From Corydoras sp. C115 (lineage: Eukaryota > Chordata > Actinopteri > Siluriformes > Callichthyidae): a DNA stretch of 64,000 nt. The stretch is from contig JAFMOC010000007.1 in the NCBI GenBank assembly GCA_019802505.1, forward strand, positions 5,824,501 through 5,888,500. Reading direction: 5' to 3'. How positions within the stretch are numbered: the stretch's first letter is position 1; every line of letters begins with the position of its first letter. Shown here in pieces: positions 1-10,130 of the stretch. Under the pieces are notes generated by a model. That model was not told the origin of the DNA. It was given only the letters and a program-made list of their open reading frames with translations, and did not search any database. Position numbers and translations under genes: made by a program.

Positions 1-471
1 TGGTGCTCGGAATCAGCGATGGAGCGGTAATCGGCAATCGGCAATCCCTGGTGCTCGGCTTCTTCAGCGGTGCAGCCTCTGGTCCTCCGGCTCAGCGATG
101 GGTGACCCCTGGTGTCCGGAACTCTCCTGATGGTTTGGCACGTCTTTTTGTTAGCGGTTATTATACCCTATGTTACTTTGTTCGTTTTGTTCCCCCCTTT
201 TCTGTTGGTGTTCCGTCACCGCTTTTTTTAATAAATTCAGTTTTGGTTTTTATCCCGGTGTTTTTCTGGACTCTCTCTCCACGTTCAACCACGGTCTGGC
301 GCTGCCTACTTTCTCCACGCAGGTCGTACTCGTGGGAGCGTTTCCGTGGACCGACGTACGCTTTATTCCCCGCGTAGTCGGTGCCCGGGAAGCGCTCACT
401 AGGCACGAGCGGGCGTACGCAATTGCTCCGCGTAGCCGCTCTCTTCCGGGGAAGAACGAGCATCGCTAACA
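1..471 (+). mobile_element. 3' end of an LTR element (fragment cut by window edge)
   Basis: The first ~130 bases are GC-rich imperfect repeats (CTGGTGCTCGG / CTGGTGTCCGG type), like the internal end of the compact LTR elements found further on. From ~131 the sequence aligns by eye with the LTR fragment at 5522-5830: TTCCCCCCTTTTCTGTTGGTG, then an AATAAA at 230-235, then TTTATCCCGGTGT, a CTCAACCAC block and GCGGCGCTGC-like sequence. It ends near TAACA at 467-471, before a (CA)n run. I read this as the R/U5 part of a 3' LTR. The left boundary is outside the window, so no TSD can be checked. Short ORFs here are not credible genes. Confidence 0.5.
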
Positions 472-1186
472 CACACACACACGCACACTGAACTGAGAGT
501 TGCACCTTAGCTATAAGTGTAGTGTGAGTTTAGAGCATGTTGCAAGTGGAAACGATACACAGAATTTAGAAGATCTGTCTGCTTCATTCAAATCAACCGT
601 GTGGAAAGCATTTTGGGTTCCCTGTGACAAGAGCACTGGAGCTCGTGTTGATCGAACATGGACCCTTTGTCAGCCCTGCGATATTTGTATTGTACATTTG
701 CAACTGGCATGTACATTTGACCATATTTGCTCCCATATGCAGTGGTGGATGATGCTGGTTTTAATAAAAAATAATTATTGAGATGTAATTCATTTTTTTA
801 ATGCCTTTTGAATCAGCTATAAGCAGCTTCAGCAATCATTATTTTGTAATTTTATTTACTCGAGATTTGCCTTTAAAAATTTGTGTAAAAAGAGCTTAAA
901 TTAATATAAATTAAAACATTCCTCTATCTTACAATTTGTATATTTTGTATTATATTTTTTTACTTTATTACAAAAGGCATCAGAACTGTTCAGCCTAGGT
1001 AAAAAAAACAAAACTACGGTCGAAGGTTGGCGGTTCAAATCCTAGGTCCACTGAAGTTACCAGTGTGGGTCCTTGAGCAAAAATGATTTCCAAAAAAATT
1101 GCTAGGACTGTGACGAACCACCATCTGTTGCGTTTACAGAGAATGATCTGAAAAAACGAGGGGCCTTGATGTGAGGTCGGAGGAAT
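472..1186. other. AT-rich spacer with an old tRNA-SINE-like relic
   Basis: There is a short (CA)n run at 471-486. No coding region is supported. Around 1012-1090 a B-box-like GGTTCAAATCC is followed by GTGTGGGTCCTTGAGCAA, a pattern seen in tRNA-derived fish SINEs, so this is probably a degraded SINE head on the plus strand. I see nothing else. Confidence 0.4.
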
Positions 1187-1191
1187 ATTGG

Positions 1192-1541
1192 TGTCACGCT
1201 CGTCTACCGTGGGTTAAACGCGGCTGCGCAAACACTGCAGAACCGCAAAACAGGTGGCAGGAACAAAAATTTTATTAGGGTGTCCAAACACCACATAGCA
1301 CGGCATACAGAGATGAGGAGACAAGAAAAAACCTAAGACGCAACCAGACGACGAGGAACACCGGAACTAAAGTTTTTGGTCTGCACCACGTGCACCCACA
1401 GACCAATCCCACAGAGACGCTAATTAACTAAAGTGACCCGGACTAAACAGCTAATTAACATCTACACAAAGACACAAACACAGAACCCAAAAACAAAAGT
1501 ACAGGACGACAGAAAAACAGGTGCCCTAGGCACCCGTTACA
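1192..1541 (-). repeat. 3' LTR of copy A
   Basis: About 350 bp and a close match to the right-hand LTR (3453-3827). The right LTR has ~25 bp more, between the CTGCGCAAACAC and CAGGTGGCAGGAAC blocks. The TATA-like position also differs here (AACTAAAG instead of AACTAAATA on the plus strand). An AATAAA-type signal is visible as TTTATT near 1269. Confidence 0.8.
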
Positions 1542-1553
1542 CTACCCCCGCCC

Positions 1554-3323
1554 TTACAGTCGCGTAACGAGGGGACGTGACCAAGACAACCCCAAAAAAA
1601 AACAGTCCTGGGGGGGTGGGAGGGGTCGTCCTCCCCTCCTGAGTCGGGCTAGATAGGCGCCCTCCGGTGGACGCCCTCTGCGGGGGAGACGTGTGACACG
1701 TCCATAGGTTCTGTGTCGGGGTGGACGCCCTCTGCGGGCGCGGTGTGGAAAGCGCCGTCTGCGGACGCGGAGCTGCAGACGCCCTCCGGCTGCGAGGTCA
1801 GGTGGACGTCCGCGGCGGATCAGGACTGGGACACGCCCTCCGACTGCGTGGTCCGGTGGACGCCCCCGTCGGGCGAGGAATGAGCCACGCCCTCTAGCTG
1901 CGTGGTCCGGTGGCCGCCCACGTTGGGCAAGGAATGGGCCCCGCCCTCTTGCTGCGGGGTCAGGTGGACGCCCACGGGCGGCGTGGTCCGGAGGACGCCT
2001 CCTGGCGGCGTGGCGAGGCGGACGCCCCTGGCGGCGTGGCGAGGCGGACGCCCCCTGTCGGCGGGGCGTGCGGCCCCTGCTGCTCCGGCTGGGCGGCGTG
2101 CGGCCCCTTGACATCGAGCTGGGCGGCGTGCGGCCCCTTGACTTTGGGCTGGGCGGCGTGCGGCCCCTTGACTTCGGGCTGGACGGCACGCGGACCCTTG
2201 ACTTCGGGCTGGACGGCGCGCGGACCCTTGACTTCGGGCTGGACGGCGCGCGGACCCTTGACTGCGGGCTGGACGGCGCGCGGACCCTTGACTTCGGGCT
2301 GGATGGCGCGCGGACCCTTGACTTCGGGCTGGACGGCGCGCGGACCCTTGACTTCGGGCTGGACGGCGCGCGGACCCTTGACTTCGGGCTGGACGACGCG
2401 CGGACCCTTGACTCCGGGCTGGACGGCGCGCGGACCCTTGACTTCGGGCTGGACGGCGCGCGGACCCTTGACTTCGGGCTGGACGACGCGCGGACCCTTG
2501 ACTCCGGGCTGGACGGCACGCGGACCCTTGACTTCGGGCTGGACGGCGCGCGGATGGACGGCGCGCATGCTGGCTGTCCTCGGCAGGCACGCACGCTGGG
2601 CGGACCTCGGCGGGCACGCACGCAGGGCGGACCTCGGCGGTCGCGCACGCTGGGCGGACCTCGGCGGGCACGCACGCTGGACGAACCTCGGCCTGCACGC
2701 ACGCTGGGCGGACCTCGGCCGGCGGGCACGCTGGGCGGACCTCGGCCGGCACGCATGCTGGGCGGAACTCGGCACGCACGCACGCTGGGCGGACCTCGGC
2801 AGGCACGCACGCACGCTGGGCGGACCTCAGCCCGCACCTCGGGCTCTCCATCCTGCGCACAGAAAACATAAACCCCCGCCGCAACGCCCAAACACATTGA
2901 TACAAACATATCAGACATAGGGACGACAGACTGGACACACTCGGGCGGCGGCTCCGGTACCGCCCCCTCGCAGCACGACCCAGATGCGGCACGGACTGGC
3001 GCGGTCACGTCACGTGACTGCCCCGCAGTCCACGCTTCGCGTTCCGCAGCTGCGCGGTGCGCCCGCTGCGGCTTCACTCCACGCCGTCGCCGCGCTCTGC
3101 ATCTGGATCTCGCCACCGGGGGTTTTACAAACCGGACTGGACCCTTCGTCCAGAACTCCTCAGAGTTGCGGAGGGTGCGTACGGGCAGAGTGTGCCCATA
3201 CAGGTATGATTCGCCGTCATCATCGGACACCTCAATAAGATCAAGGCCATCCTCCGCACAGAGCGCCTCATACCCAAACCTCCACAACCAGTCCTCATCG
3301 GAGTCGCTATACTCCGCCCTCAC
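1554..3323 (-). CDS. Repeat-rich ORF of copy A (589 codons, function unknown)
   Basis: No known family was recognised. Features in order: an acidic start (SDSDEDWLW, FGYEALCAEDGLDL); a conserved block ending FVKPPVARSRCRARRRRG with a nuclear-signal-like basic run; a short hydrophobic segment (MFVSMCLGVAAGVYVF); a 9-residue array; about 15 ten-residue units of SSPKSRVRAP type (2101-2550); and a tail rich in RGRPP, resembling AT-hook cores. Compared with copy B, the 9-residue array is read in a shifted frame because of an extra 4 bp near 2800, and the original frame is regained by the tail. Neither methionine used in copies B and C is present (ATT and AGG instead of ATG), so the start at 3323 is a GTG. 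The ORF is open but possibly not expressed as such. Confidence 0.5.
   Translation of the reverse strand: MRAEYSDSDEDWLWRFGYEALCAEDGLDLIEVSDDDGESYLYGHTLPVRTLRNSEEFWTKGPVRFVKPPVARSRCRARRRRGVKPQRAHRAAAEREAWTAGQSRDVTAPVRAASGSCCEGAVPEPPPECVQSVVPMSDMFVSMCLGVAAGVYVFCAQDGEPEVRAEVRPACVRACRGPPSVRACRVPPSMRAGRGPPSVPAGRGPPSVRAGRGSSSVRARRGPPSVRDRRGPPCVRARRGPPSVRACRGQPACAPSIRAPSSPKSRVRVPSSPESRVRASSSPKSRVRAPSSPKSRVRAPSSPESRVRASSSPKSRVRAPSSPKSRVRAPSSPKSRVRAPSSPKSRVRAPSSPQSRVRAPSSPKSRVRAPSSPKSRVRVPSSPKSRGRTPPSPKSRGRTPPSSMSRGRTPPSRSSRGRTPRRQGASASPRRQGRPPRHAARRRPPDHAARGRPPDPAARGRGPFLAQRGRPPDHAARGRGSFLARRGRPPDHAVGGRVPVLIRRGRPPDLAAGGRLQLRVRRRRFPHRARRGRPPRHRTYGRVTRLPRRGRPPEGAYLARLRRGGRPLPPPQDCFFLGLSWSRPLVTRL
2101..2550. 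repeat. 30-bp tandem array (15 units) in copy A
   Basis: Fifteen units of the type CGGACCCTTGACTTCGGGCT plus GGACGGCGCG, with scattered substitutions. The unit length is a multiple of three and the array is free of stops in several frames on both strands. It is strongly GC- and CpG-rich against an AT-rich background. Confidence 0.9.
2572..2830. repeat. 27-bp tandem array (9-10 units) in copy A
   Basis: Units of the type GCACGCTGGGCGGACCTCGG plus CGGGCAC. This is the same unit as in copy B (21137-21565) and copy C (36973-37100). One unit near 2800 carries an extra CACG, which shifts the ORF frame. Confidence 0.85.
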
Positions 3324-3440
3324 GCTGTTTGAGCCGCTCCCCCGGCTCCGGGACGGCGGGCTCCGAATACCGGCTATACGCCCCCCCCAAAGAAAAATTT
3401 AAAAAACGCCTACCTGGGCTCTGGACTCCCAAAACGATTT

Positions 3441-3450
3441 GGTGCGTCTT
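3441..3450 (-). promoter_or_regulatory. Candidate self-primer binding site, copy A
   Basis: Minus-strand AAGACGCACC starts 2 nt inside the 5' LTR and pairs with GGTTGCGTCTT in the LTR (complement of 3627-3637) with one bulged base. That LTR site lies 28 nt downstream of TATTTAG. Confidence 0.6.
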
Positions 3451-3452
3451 TT

Positions 3453-3827
3453 TGTCACGCTCGTCTACCGTGGGTTAAACGCGGCTGCGCAAACACCACG
3501 CAGATCCGCAGCGCTCTAACGCGCAGAAGGGAGCCAGGCACGCAGGTGGCAGGAACAAAAACTTTATTAGGGTGTCCAAACACCACATAGCACGGCATAC
3601 AGAGACGAGGAGACAAGTAAAAACCTAAGACGCAACCAGACGACGAGGAACACCGGAACTAAATACACGCACCACGTGCACCCACAGACCAATCCCACAG
3701 AGACGCTAATTAACTAAAGTGACCCGGACTAAACAGCTAATTAACATCTACACAAATACACAAACACAGAACCCAAAAACAAAAGCACAGGACGACAGAA
3801 AAACAGGTGCCCTAGGCACCCGTTACA
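3453..3827 (-). repeat. 5' LTR of copy A
   Basis: A 375-bp LTR, TGTAACGGGTGCC...GTGACA on the minus strand. A TATA-like TATTTAG is at 3659-3665 (minus). The putative RNA start GGTTGCGTCTT is the complement of 3627-3637. A polyadenylation signal is visible as TTTATT near 3562. The terminal palindrome GGTGCCTAGGGCACC is at the 5' end. Confidence 0.8.
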
Positions 3828-3832
3828 ATTGG

Positions 3833-5521
3833 CTGAATGGTTCAATATTATAGACAGGCACCAGTAATCCAAATAACCACATATTACAACAAAGAAATGC
3901 AGAATAACATTTCTTAACACACAATGCATAAAACCTTCAGGGAGATGCGCTATACAAGCAGAAGACCACAGCCGAACACAGTGTTTTAAGGTTAACATGT
4001 AATAACTATACAGCTAAATCTAGAATTTATTTTCACCCTAACACAAAGTATAGATATCTAGAGCTACTTACACACTTAATTTAACAGAACACAACTACTG
4101 CACTAACAAGACACTTATCAGTCACATGTTCCAATATTAGTTTGCTCGCCTTTATTACTGTGCAAATTATTTAGTTACTTGGGATATTTAAAACTACTTT
4201 TCTTGCGAGCATGTGTTTTTATTTATATTTTATTTATATACATTTAATTTATAATAAAATAAATACGGAATGTCTTCAACCTCTTCGGTGGACAGCAGTG
4301 GACAAACCAGATAAAAAGTGAGGAAATGAGGAAAATTTAATCAAGTCTATTTTGGGGAAAAAATTGAACATTACTTGATGGGTCATGATGCACTAAGACA
4401 TTGCTATATACTTCTAGGTACCAGAACCTTATTTTCTGGCTTTGCAGCACAATCTGCTTTTATAGTAAAACTAATATTCTAATTTTCCTTTGTCAGTGCA
4501 TTGCAGTTTAAATGGAAACAATAGTTTTAATACATCCTGTGCCCGAGTAATGCATTAATTTCTTCAGAATTTTCAGACATCCACTCAATGCAGTCTCATA
4601 AAATTCTCTAGGCACAAAATGGGTGAAATTGTATAATTTTTACCAGTGTTCTGTGGTCATTTATTCTCTGTGAGCTATTTATGAGCCCCACTATAATGCA
4701 GAATAAGAAAATATACATTTACATGCCCATTTATTAGGTATACGTCCTTGTTTTTTCCCTCATTGTCTATGAGGGACCATTACAATTACCATATAAATTA
4801 TGTTTTTCTGCAGACTTTAATAACATTTACTTTGTTCTCTAATCGTTACATATCAAGTAGTATTTGAGTAATGGATAATTCTCACCACTGCAGTGACAGT
4901 GTTTGTGTATTGCACTGATTAGAATGGAACAAAGACAATGATACTGTTGGAGTAAACATGTCCACTAACTTTGCACTTTGAAACATATAACTTTTTATTA
5001 TACTTTTTAGATATAAAATCAGAAACAATAGCTTGTTAATTCAACGTTAGTTTCAGCCAATTTTATATATCAACAAACAGAAGAACATGCTTTCCAAATG
5101 CAACAAAGAATACTAATTGAAATCTTTTTTTATTTTTTGCATAGTGATTTGACACTTTCTGTGTCATGAAAAATATTAATTCTAGTGCTCAGCTCTTAGC
5201 TTTTACATAAAATTTACTAAGTTTGGTGAATAGATTCAGATAATGAGTAAGTTCTAAAGAATACTGTTCAAAATAAATCTTATTGATTGTTTAGGCCTTT
5301 GTTTTTTGGGAAATACATCCCACAAAATTTATTGAGTTGTCTGACTGCATTTTCTTTATTTGTGAATAGATATCCAAATGTATAAGCAAAATGATGGTAA
5401 CACAGGCACTAGTACGAAGCATGTATCTACTTAGTGAAAATTCTTGAAAAAAAATAAAATAACTGTAAGAAACACAAGGTAAAAATGAAATATAAATAAA
5501 TAACATGGAAGGTTACGCATT
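3833..5521. other. AT-rich intergenic stretch
   Basis: No gene, recognisable transposon or RNA gene was seen. Short ORFs are scattered and lack coding character. Confidence 0.6.
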
Positions 5522-5830
5522 TGTCACAGGTGCCTGGGGCACCTGTCCCTCATTAATTACTCATGGACTCCGTTGGGTGATTGGTTTGTTTTTGTGCACG
5601 TGATTGGGTGTTTTTGTATTTAGTTTCTGTATTCTCTCTCCCCCGTGCACGTCTTTGTTTCGGGACATCCTGATGTTAATTCGTTTTGTTTGTTCCCCCC
5701 TTTCTGTTGGTGTACCTACAATATTTTTAATAATAAACCTGTTTTGTTTTTTATCCCGGTGTCTCGAACTCTTCATCCGCCCTCAACCACAGAGCGGCGC
5801 TGCGCATTACTCCCGCGCAGGTTAATTCCT
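5522..5830 (+). mobile_element. LTR fragment related to the window-start LTR
   Basis: It starts TGTCACAGGTGCC and opens with a perfect 9-bp palindrome (ACAGGTGCC at 5526-5534, GGCACCTGT at 5538-5546). It then has GTGCACGTG, a TATA-like TATTTAG at 5619-5625, AATAAA at 5732-5737 and TTTATCCCGGTGTCTCGAAC. The sequence resembling the window-start LTR stops near CGCGCAGGT (~5822). No TSD was found; the 3' boundary is uncertain and probably truncated. Confidence 0.6.
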
Positions 5831-6165
5831 GGTAATTGTTAGTAGAGATTACTACACCCATTTTCCTGACATAATACTCCTTAGGGGAACTGACTTTGTC
5901 ATGTTACACCTGCGAGAGCCTGAGAATGGGTTACGCTCTTCATCTGAGGTTTCGTATTGGTGTGAATTCAGCCTAATGGAATTGCTGGATGGAAATGGCT
6001 TCTGACCAGAGGATGGGTAGTGGGAAATATTGATAATCACTTTTGTTTTTCTCACTCTGGAGCATGACACCAAATGATTCACATTTTCTATTATCAGTCT
6101 CTACCTGGCTCTATTATCTCTTCACTACATGTGATGAAATATACTGCCAAGGCCAGATAAGGACT

Positions 6166-6198
<33 letters not shown>

Positions 6199-6641
6199 AT
6201 GTCTCTCTCACACACACACACATAGTCTATAAGTCATAGTCATCTTAGGTGCCTGTCACAAAAGACCTGACAGACCTGAATGGGCTTTACACGCACCGCT
6301 TACAGAGGAAAACTCATTGGAAAATAGGCACTCTTCCAGTTTACCCTAAAAAATGCTGTTAGCTGTCTTTTTTGTATGTTATATGCTGGGTCATTTTGTT
6401 TACCCCTGTTTTTAGAGGTCTTTTCCATTGTTGATTACAATCAAAATATGGCCATAATTTCTTCTGTTACATTCCATGCATGTTACATATTTTAAGATAA
6501 GCAAGAGCTTTACCCAAGTTTTGTTTTTTAGCAGTACTCAATGCACTTTTTACAAATATTCTATTTTCATTTATTTCACATGTGTTCAGCCCCTGAAAAT
6601 GTGTGACAAAAACAGCAGCATACACAATAATAAAACTATTG
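5831..6641. other. Intergenic stretch with (CT)n/(CA)n microsatellite
   Basis: A (CT)n run at ~6170-6210 continues into (CA)n at ~6210-6222. No gene was seen. Confidence 0.6.
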
Positions 6642-7000
6642 TGTAACAGGTGCCTAGGGCACTTGTTTTTCTGTTTTTCTGTTTCTGTTCTTCTGTGTCC
6701 TTGATTTGAGTTAATTAACTGTCATTCCGGGTTGTTTTAGTTAATTAGCTCTTATGTTTCATTGGTTTGTTTGGTGCACATGGTCGGATGTCTTATTTCC
6801 TGTGTTTCCCGTCCTCCGTGCACGTCATAATTTTATGTTCACTCATTTTGTGTACCTGGTGTGTTTGGTGTCCCTACACCTTGTCAATAAATCTGTGTTT
6901 CTGCTACCTGCGTGCCTGGCTCCCTTCTGCGCGTTAAAGTGCTGCGGCTCTGCGCCTCATCTGCGCAGCCGCTCTTAGCCCAAGGTAGGCAAGTGTGACA
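6642..7000 (+). mobile_element. Solo LTR with TATTG target-site duplication
   Basis: TGTAACAGGTGCCTAGGGCAC...AAGTGTGACA, 359 bp, flanked by perfect 5-bp repeats TATTG (6637-6641 and 7001-7005). It contains GTGCACATGG, AATAAA at 6885-6890, and the CTACCTGCGTGCCTGGCTCC block shared with the LTRs of copies A, B and C. A solo LTR arises by recombination between the two LTRs of a full element. Confidence 0.85.
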
Positions 7001-7277
7001 TATTGTGTATGCTAGTTTTTAAAAATCTAGTTTTTCTTTAAGAGATTATTCAGTAAAAATGCTTTCTAACTGAACTCTCACAGTTGCTGTTTTTTGTTAT
7101 TTATATTTATACAACATTTTATTGCCAGTTTTTGGCTTTTCTGTACTGTAACCATGCCACTCTTCACAACATCATATGTAAGAATTATTATTAAACCTAT
7201 GCCATAAAAAATCAGGATTAGTTTATTAGAAAATTATTCAAGCCTGATTTTCAGAAAAGTTGGAATACTTTCTAAAA

Positions 7278-7467
7278 TTTCACCTCTCAGCACTGGGGAT
7301 TCCCGCTTTGAATCCAGATCTGGCTAGTATTTCCATGTTTACTCCATGTGCGCGTGAGTTTCCTACGGTTTCTCGCGGCCCTCCCACAGTCCAAAAATAT
7401 TGATCAAGGTCAATTGAATTCTCCCGCAACCCTAGTAGGGGATAAAGTGGAAGATTGATGGATGGAA
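7278..7467 (+). mobile_element. Truncated V-SINE/DANA-type SINE
   Basis: It starts inside the tRNA-like head (CACCTCTCAGCACTGGGGATTC), keeps the GTTTCCT...CCCACAGTCCAAAAA core, has lost most of the body, and ends at GATAAAGTGGAAGATTGATGG. It is diverged and internally deleted. Confidence 0.7.
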
Positions 7468-7668
7468 ATTGCAATGCATTCAAGACTGTTTGGATAGAGG
7501 AATGTTTACCACTATTTTACTTTGCTTTTCTTTAAATTATACTAGAATTATTTGAGGATATGGAGAAATCAATTGTAACAATTTTGTAAATGGATAGATA
7601 GAAAGACTACAATAGACTGTGGTTGCTGTTGTCTGATTCTCTCTTCTAAAAGTACCCATATATTTTCA

Positions 7669-8015
7669 TCAATCCATACATTATCTTCCGCTTTATCCTC
7701 TATTAGAGTCGCGGTGGGGTTCCCAATGCCCATCCAAGGGAGAACGTCTCGGGCGCTGGGCAGATATACCCAGGACAGGGCGCCAATCCATCGCTGGGCA
7801 CACACTCACTCACACAAACACACTCTATATGGGGCAATATGGAGAAATCAATTGACTTGATCCATGTTTTTGGACGGTGGGAGGAAACCGGAGACCCCGG
7901 AGGAAACCCACGCGGACACAGGGAGAACATGAAAACTCCACCCAGATGGGAATTCGAACCGGGAATCCCTAGTACTGAGAGGTGAATATGCTAACCACTA
8001 AGCCACGGTGCCGCC
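7669..8015 (-). mobile_element. V-SINE/DANA-type SINE, full length, 14-bp TSD
   Basis: On the minus strand it begins with a tRNA-like head (GGCGGCACCGTGGCTTAGTGG, B box GGTTCGAATTCC), then the core CTCCCTGTGTCCGCGTGGGT, and ends in a GGAAGATAAT tail. Perfect 14-bp TSDs CCCATATATTTTCA lie at 7655-7668 and 8016-8029. Confidence 0.85.
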
Positions 8016-8320
8016 CCCATATATTTTCAATATTAGACAAAGCAAAAGAGCAAGCAGCCCAAACTGCATGAAATTTTTGACAAATATTTGTTCTCCTGTG
8101 CAATATTGTTTTAGGGTTTTCATCTTGCTCAGTCTTAGAGTCTGGTTTAGCATAGTCTGTGAATAGGGTAGAGGCAAATAAGGAAAACAGATTCAATAAA
8201 TGGAAACATAGACTACCTTGTGATTCTCAAGCTCCTTGTGTCCCTTTTTTTTACTATTTGTTTCACTTTTAAAATACCTAATTGTATAATAATTTCATAG
8301 TAATTTTTGTTTATTCTTTG

Positions 8321-8442
8321 TATAGTTTGTGTGCTGTCTTGTTGATTTTAGTATGTCATGTCATGGGTGTGTGCACTCACCAAGACAAATTCTTTGAACG
8401 TTTAAAATACTTGGCGAAATAAAGTGATTCTGATTCTGATTG
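8321..8442 (+). mobile_element. 3' tail of a LINE (Rex/CR1-like)
   Basis: The segment CCAAGACAAATTCTTTGAACG, then ACTTGGCGAAATAAAG, then (TGATTC)n matches the short 3' ends of fish non-LTR elements that end in a TGATTC microsatellite. No coding part is left. Confidence 0.5.
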
Positions 8443-8854
8443 TTTCAAATCATTCTTTCAGAGGTCAAAAGGTGCATGAGCACCTGAGTCGGATATAAAT
8501 GACCATGCTGTGCCTGGGTATCTCTGTGTGGGTGTGGTAAAATTAGTACTGAAGGAATGTTTAAGTTAACTATGTGGAAATAAGGCAAAAATAAGTAAAA
8601 ATCATGCAAGTTCTCCATCTTTCCTCTCCTATCATACTGACGACAAAACTTGGAAGTGAAATCAGCACCTTTGTATGAAACGCTTAAGCCATACATAGAT
8701 CTAGACTTTGCTAGAATTGCATAATGACCAGCAACAGTTGGCAGAGCAAACAGTAAAGGCAGAAGACCAGTATATGCTGTGTGTATTTTGCCATATTTTA
8801 TTTTTGATCAAATAGAAAGTATAGAAAAGGAATAATAGAAAGAACAAAAACAAT

Positions 8855-9184
8855 ATTCATTCATTCATTATCTTCCGCTTTATCCTCTATTAGGGTCGCC
8901 CATCCAGGGGAGAACGTCTCGGGCGCCGGGCAGATACACCCAGGACAGGGCGCCAACCTATCGCTGGGCATACACTCACTCACACAAACACACTCTACAC
9001 GGGGCAATTTGGAGAACTCAATTGACTTGATCCATGTTTTTGGACTGTGGGAGGAAACCGGAGAACCTGGAGGAAACCCACGCAGACACGGGGAGAACAT
9101 GAAAACTCCACCCAGATGGGAATTCGAACCGGGAATCCCTAGTGCTGAGAGGCAAACGTGCTAACCACTAAGCCACCGTGCCGC
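8855..9184 (-). mobile_element. V-SINE/DANA-type SINE
   Basis: Same family as the copy at 7669-8015, with head, core and (ATGA)n tail, but a ~15-bp piece of the tail region is missing. No clear TSD. Confidence 0.8.
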
Positions 9185-9764
9185 ATCTGTAATAGTATTA
9201 AAAACATAAATATTCACTTAAAGCCGTCCATCCCTGTTTTAGCCTAAAATTATTTATGGTACGTAGTTGAGTCTCCTGCAAGAATGCACCTTCTGTACTG
9301 AGCTGTTTTAAATGTGACAGTACCCTTCGACCTTTTACTGAATGGTTAAGTGATTTGATGTTCCATCTAATGAAATTACAGCCGTCCGGCCTGTTAGAAA
9401 TATTGATCTGAGCTATTTAAATATGATGACGTGTAAATGCAAATTCCCTAAGGTTTATAACTTGGCAACAACTGAAGGAAAATAAAGATAAAAATTTTAA
9501 AAAAATAATAAGATACAGAAAACTGGCATGAATACAAAGAGAAAAATGGATTTATAAATACCAGTAACCGTAACAAAATGTCTAGTGTATTCCACCCCAA
9601 TCATCTGTAGAACAGAAGTAAACACAAAACCCCTGAAAAAGAAAAAAAAAGTATTCTGATGTTGCATTGTTTTATTCTTCCCTCCATATCCAAATATTTC
9701 TTTTGTTTTTAAACAAGCCACTATTGTCTGCAAGGTAGTTACCTCATCTTACCATGTTGATAAC

Positions 9765-10130
9765 CCACCTTCCACGTCTTTTAGCGTGGCCTTCACTTGG
9801 ACAACCTCGGAGCGGCCTGCGACCATGTTGCTAACAATCTTGGCCTTTACCCCTTGTAGCTCAAAGGATGCTGAAGCCCTCAGCAAGTAAATTTTTCAGC
9901 TCTGACTTCATCAACGCAGAGATTTTGGCTTTTATTGAGAGAAGAATCTTGGGTTTAAGAGTTCCCGTGTCCATCACAGTGGCATCAGCTGTAGGCATAT
10001 TCAATTGCTTCGGGGCATCAGTGAAATGTGAGGAGGCACTTGGCCTGACGCCAGATGACCCGACATACTTGTATTTGCTCAGTTTTTACGCCATAAGACC
10101 ATATAAACTCAGCTGCCTTACTTGAAGGAC
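9765..10130 (-). pseudogene. Possible LINE-1-like ORF1 fragment
   Basis: The minus-strand translation contains a hydrophilic helix-rich stretch (LSIKAKISALMKSELKNLL) and, after a frameshift, KIVSNMVAGRSEVVQVKATL, which look like the coiled-coil part of a LINE ORF1 protein. It is less AT-rich than the flanks. In-frame stops are present. Assignment is by general resemblance only. Confidence 0.3.

Larger units (their letters stand above)
1192..3827 (-). mobile_element. Compact ORF-bearing LTR element, copy A
   Basis: This is a complete insertion bounded by a perfect 5-bp TSD, ATTGG at 1187-1191 and 3828-3832. It is read on the minus strand: 5' LTR 3453-3827, internal region 1542-3452, 3' LTR 1192-1541. 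LTRs start TGTAAC and end GTGACA. The purine-rich run just before the 3' LTR (complement of 1542-1556) is a plausible polypurine tract. No gag zinc knuckle, protease, reverse transcriptase or integrase was recognised; the only long ORF is the repeat-rich one at 1554-3323. I infer a non-autonomous element mobilised by another element's machinery. A candidate self-priming site lies at 3441-3450. Confidence 0.85.

Noticed and set aside
1910..2920. Plus-strand ORF of 336 codons in copy A
   Set aside because: It lies almost wholly in the 30/27-bp arrays, which are open in most frames. No conserved unique sequence supports it.
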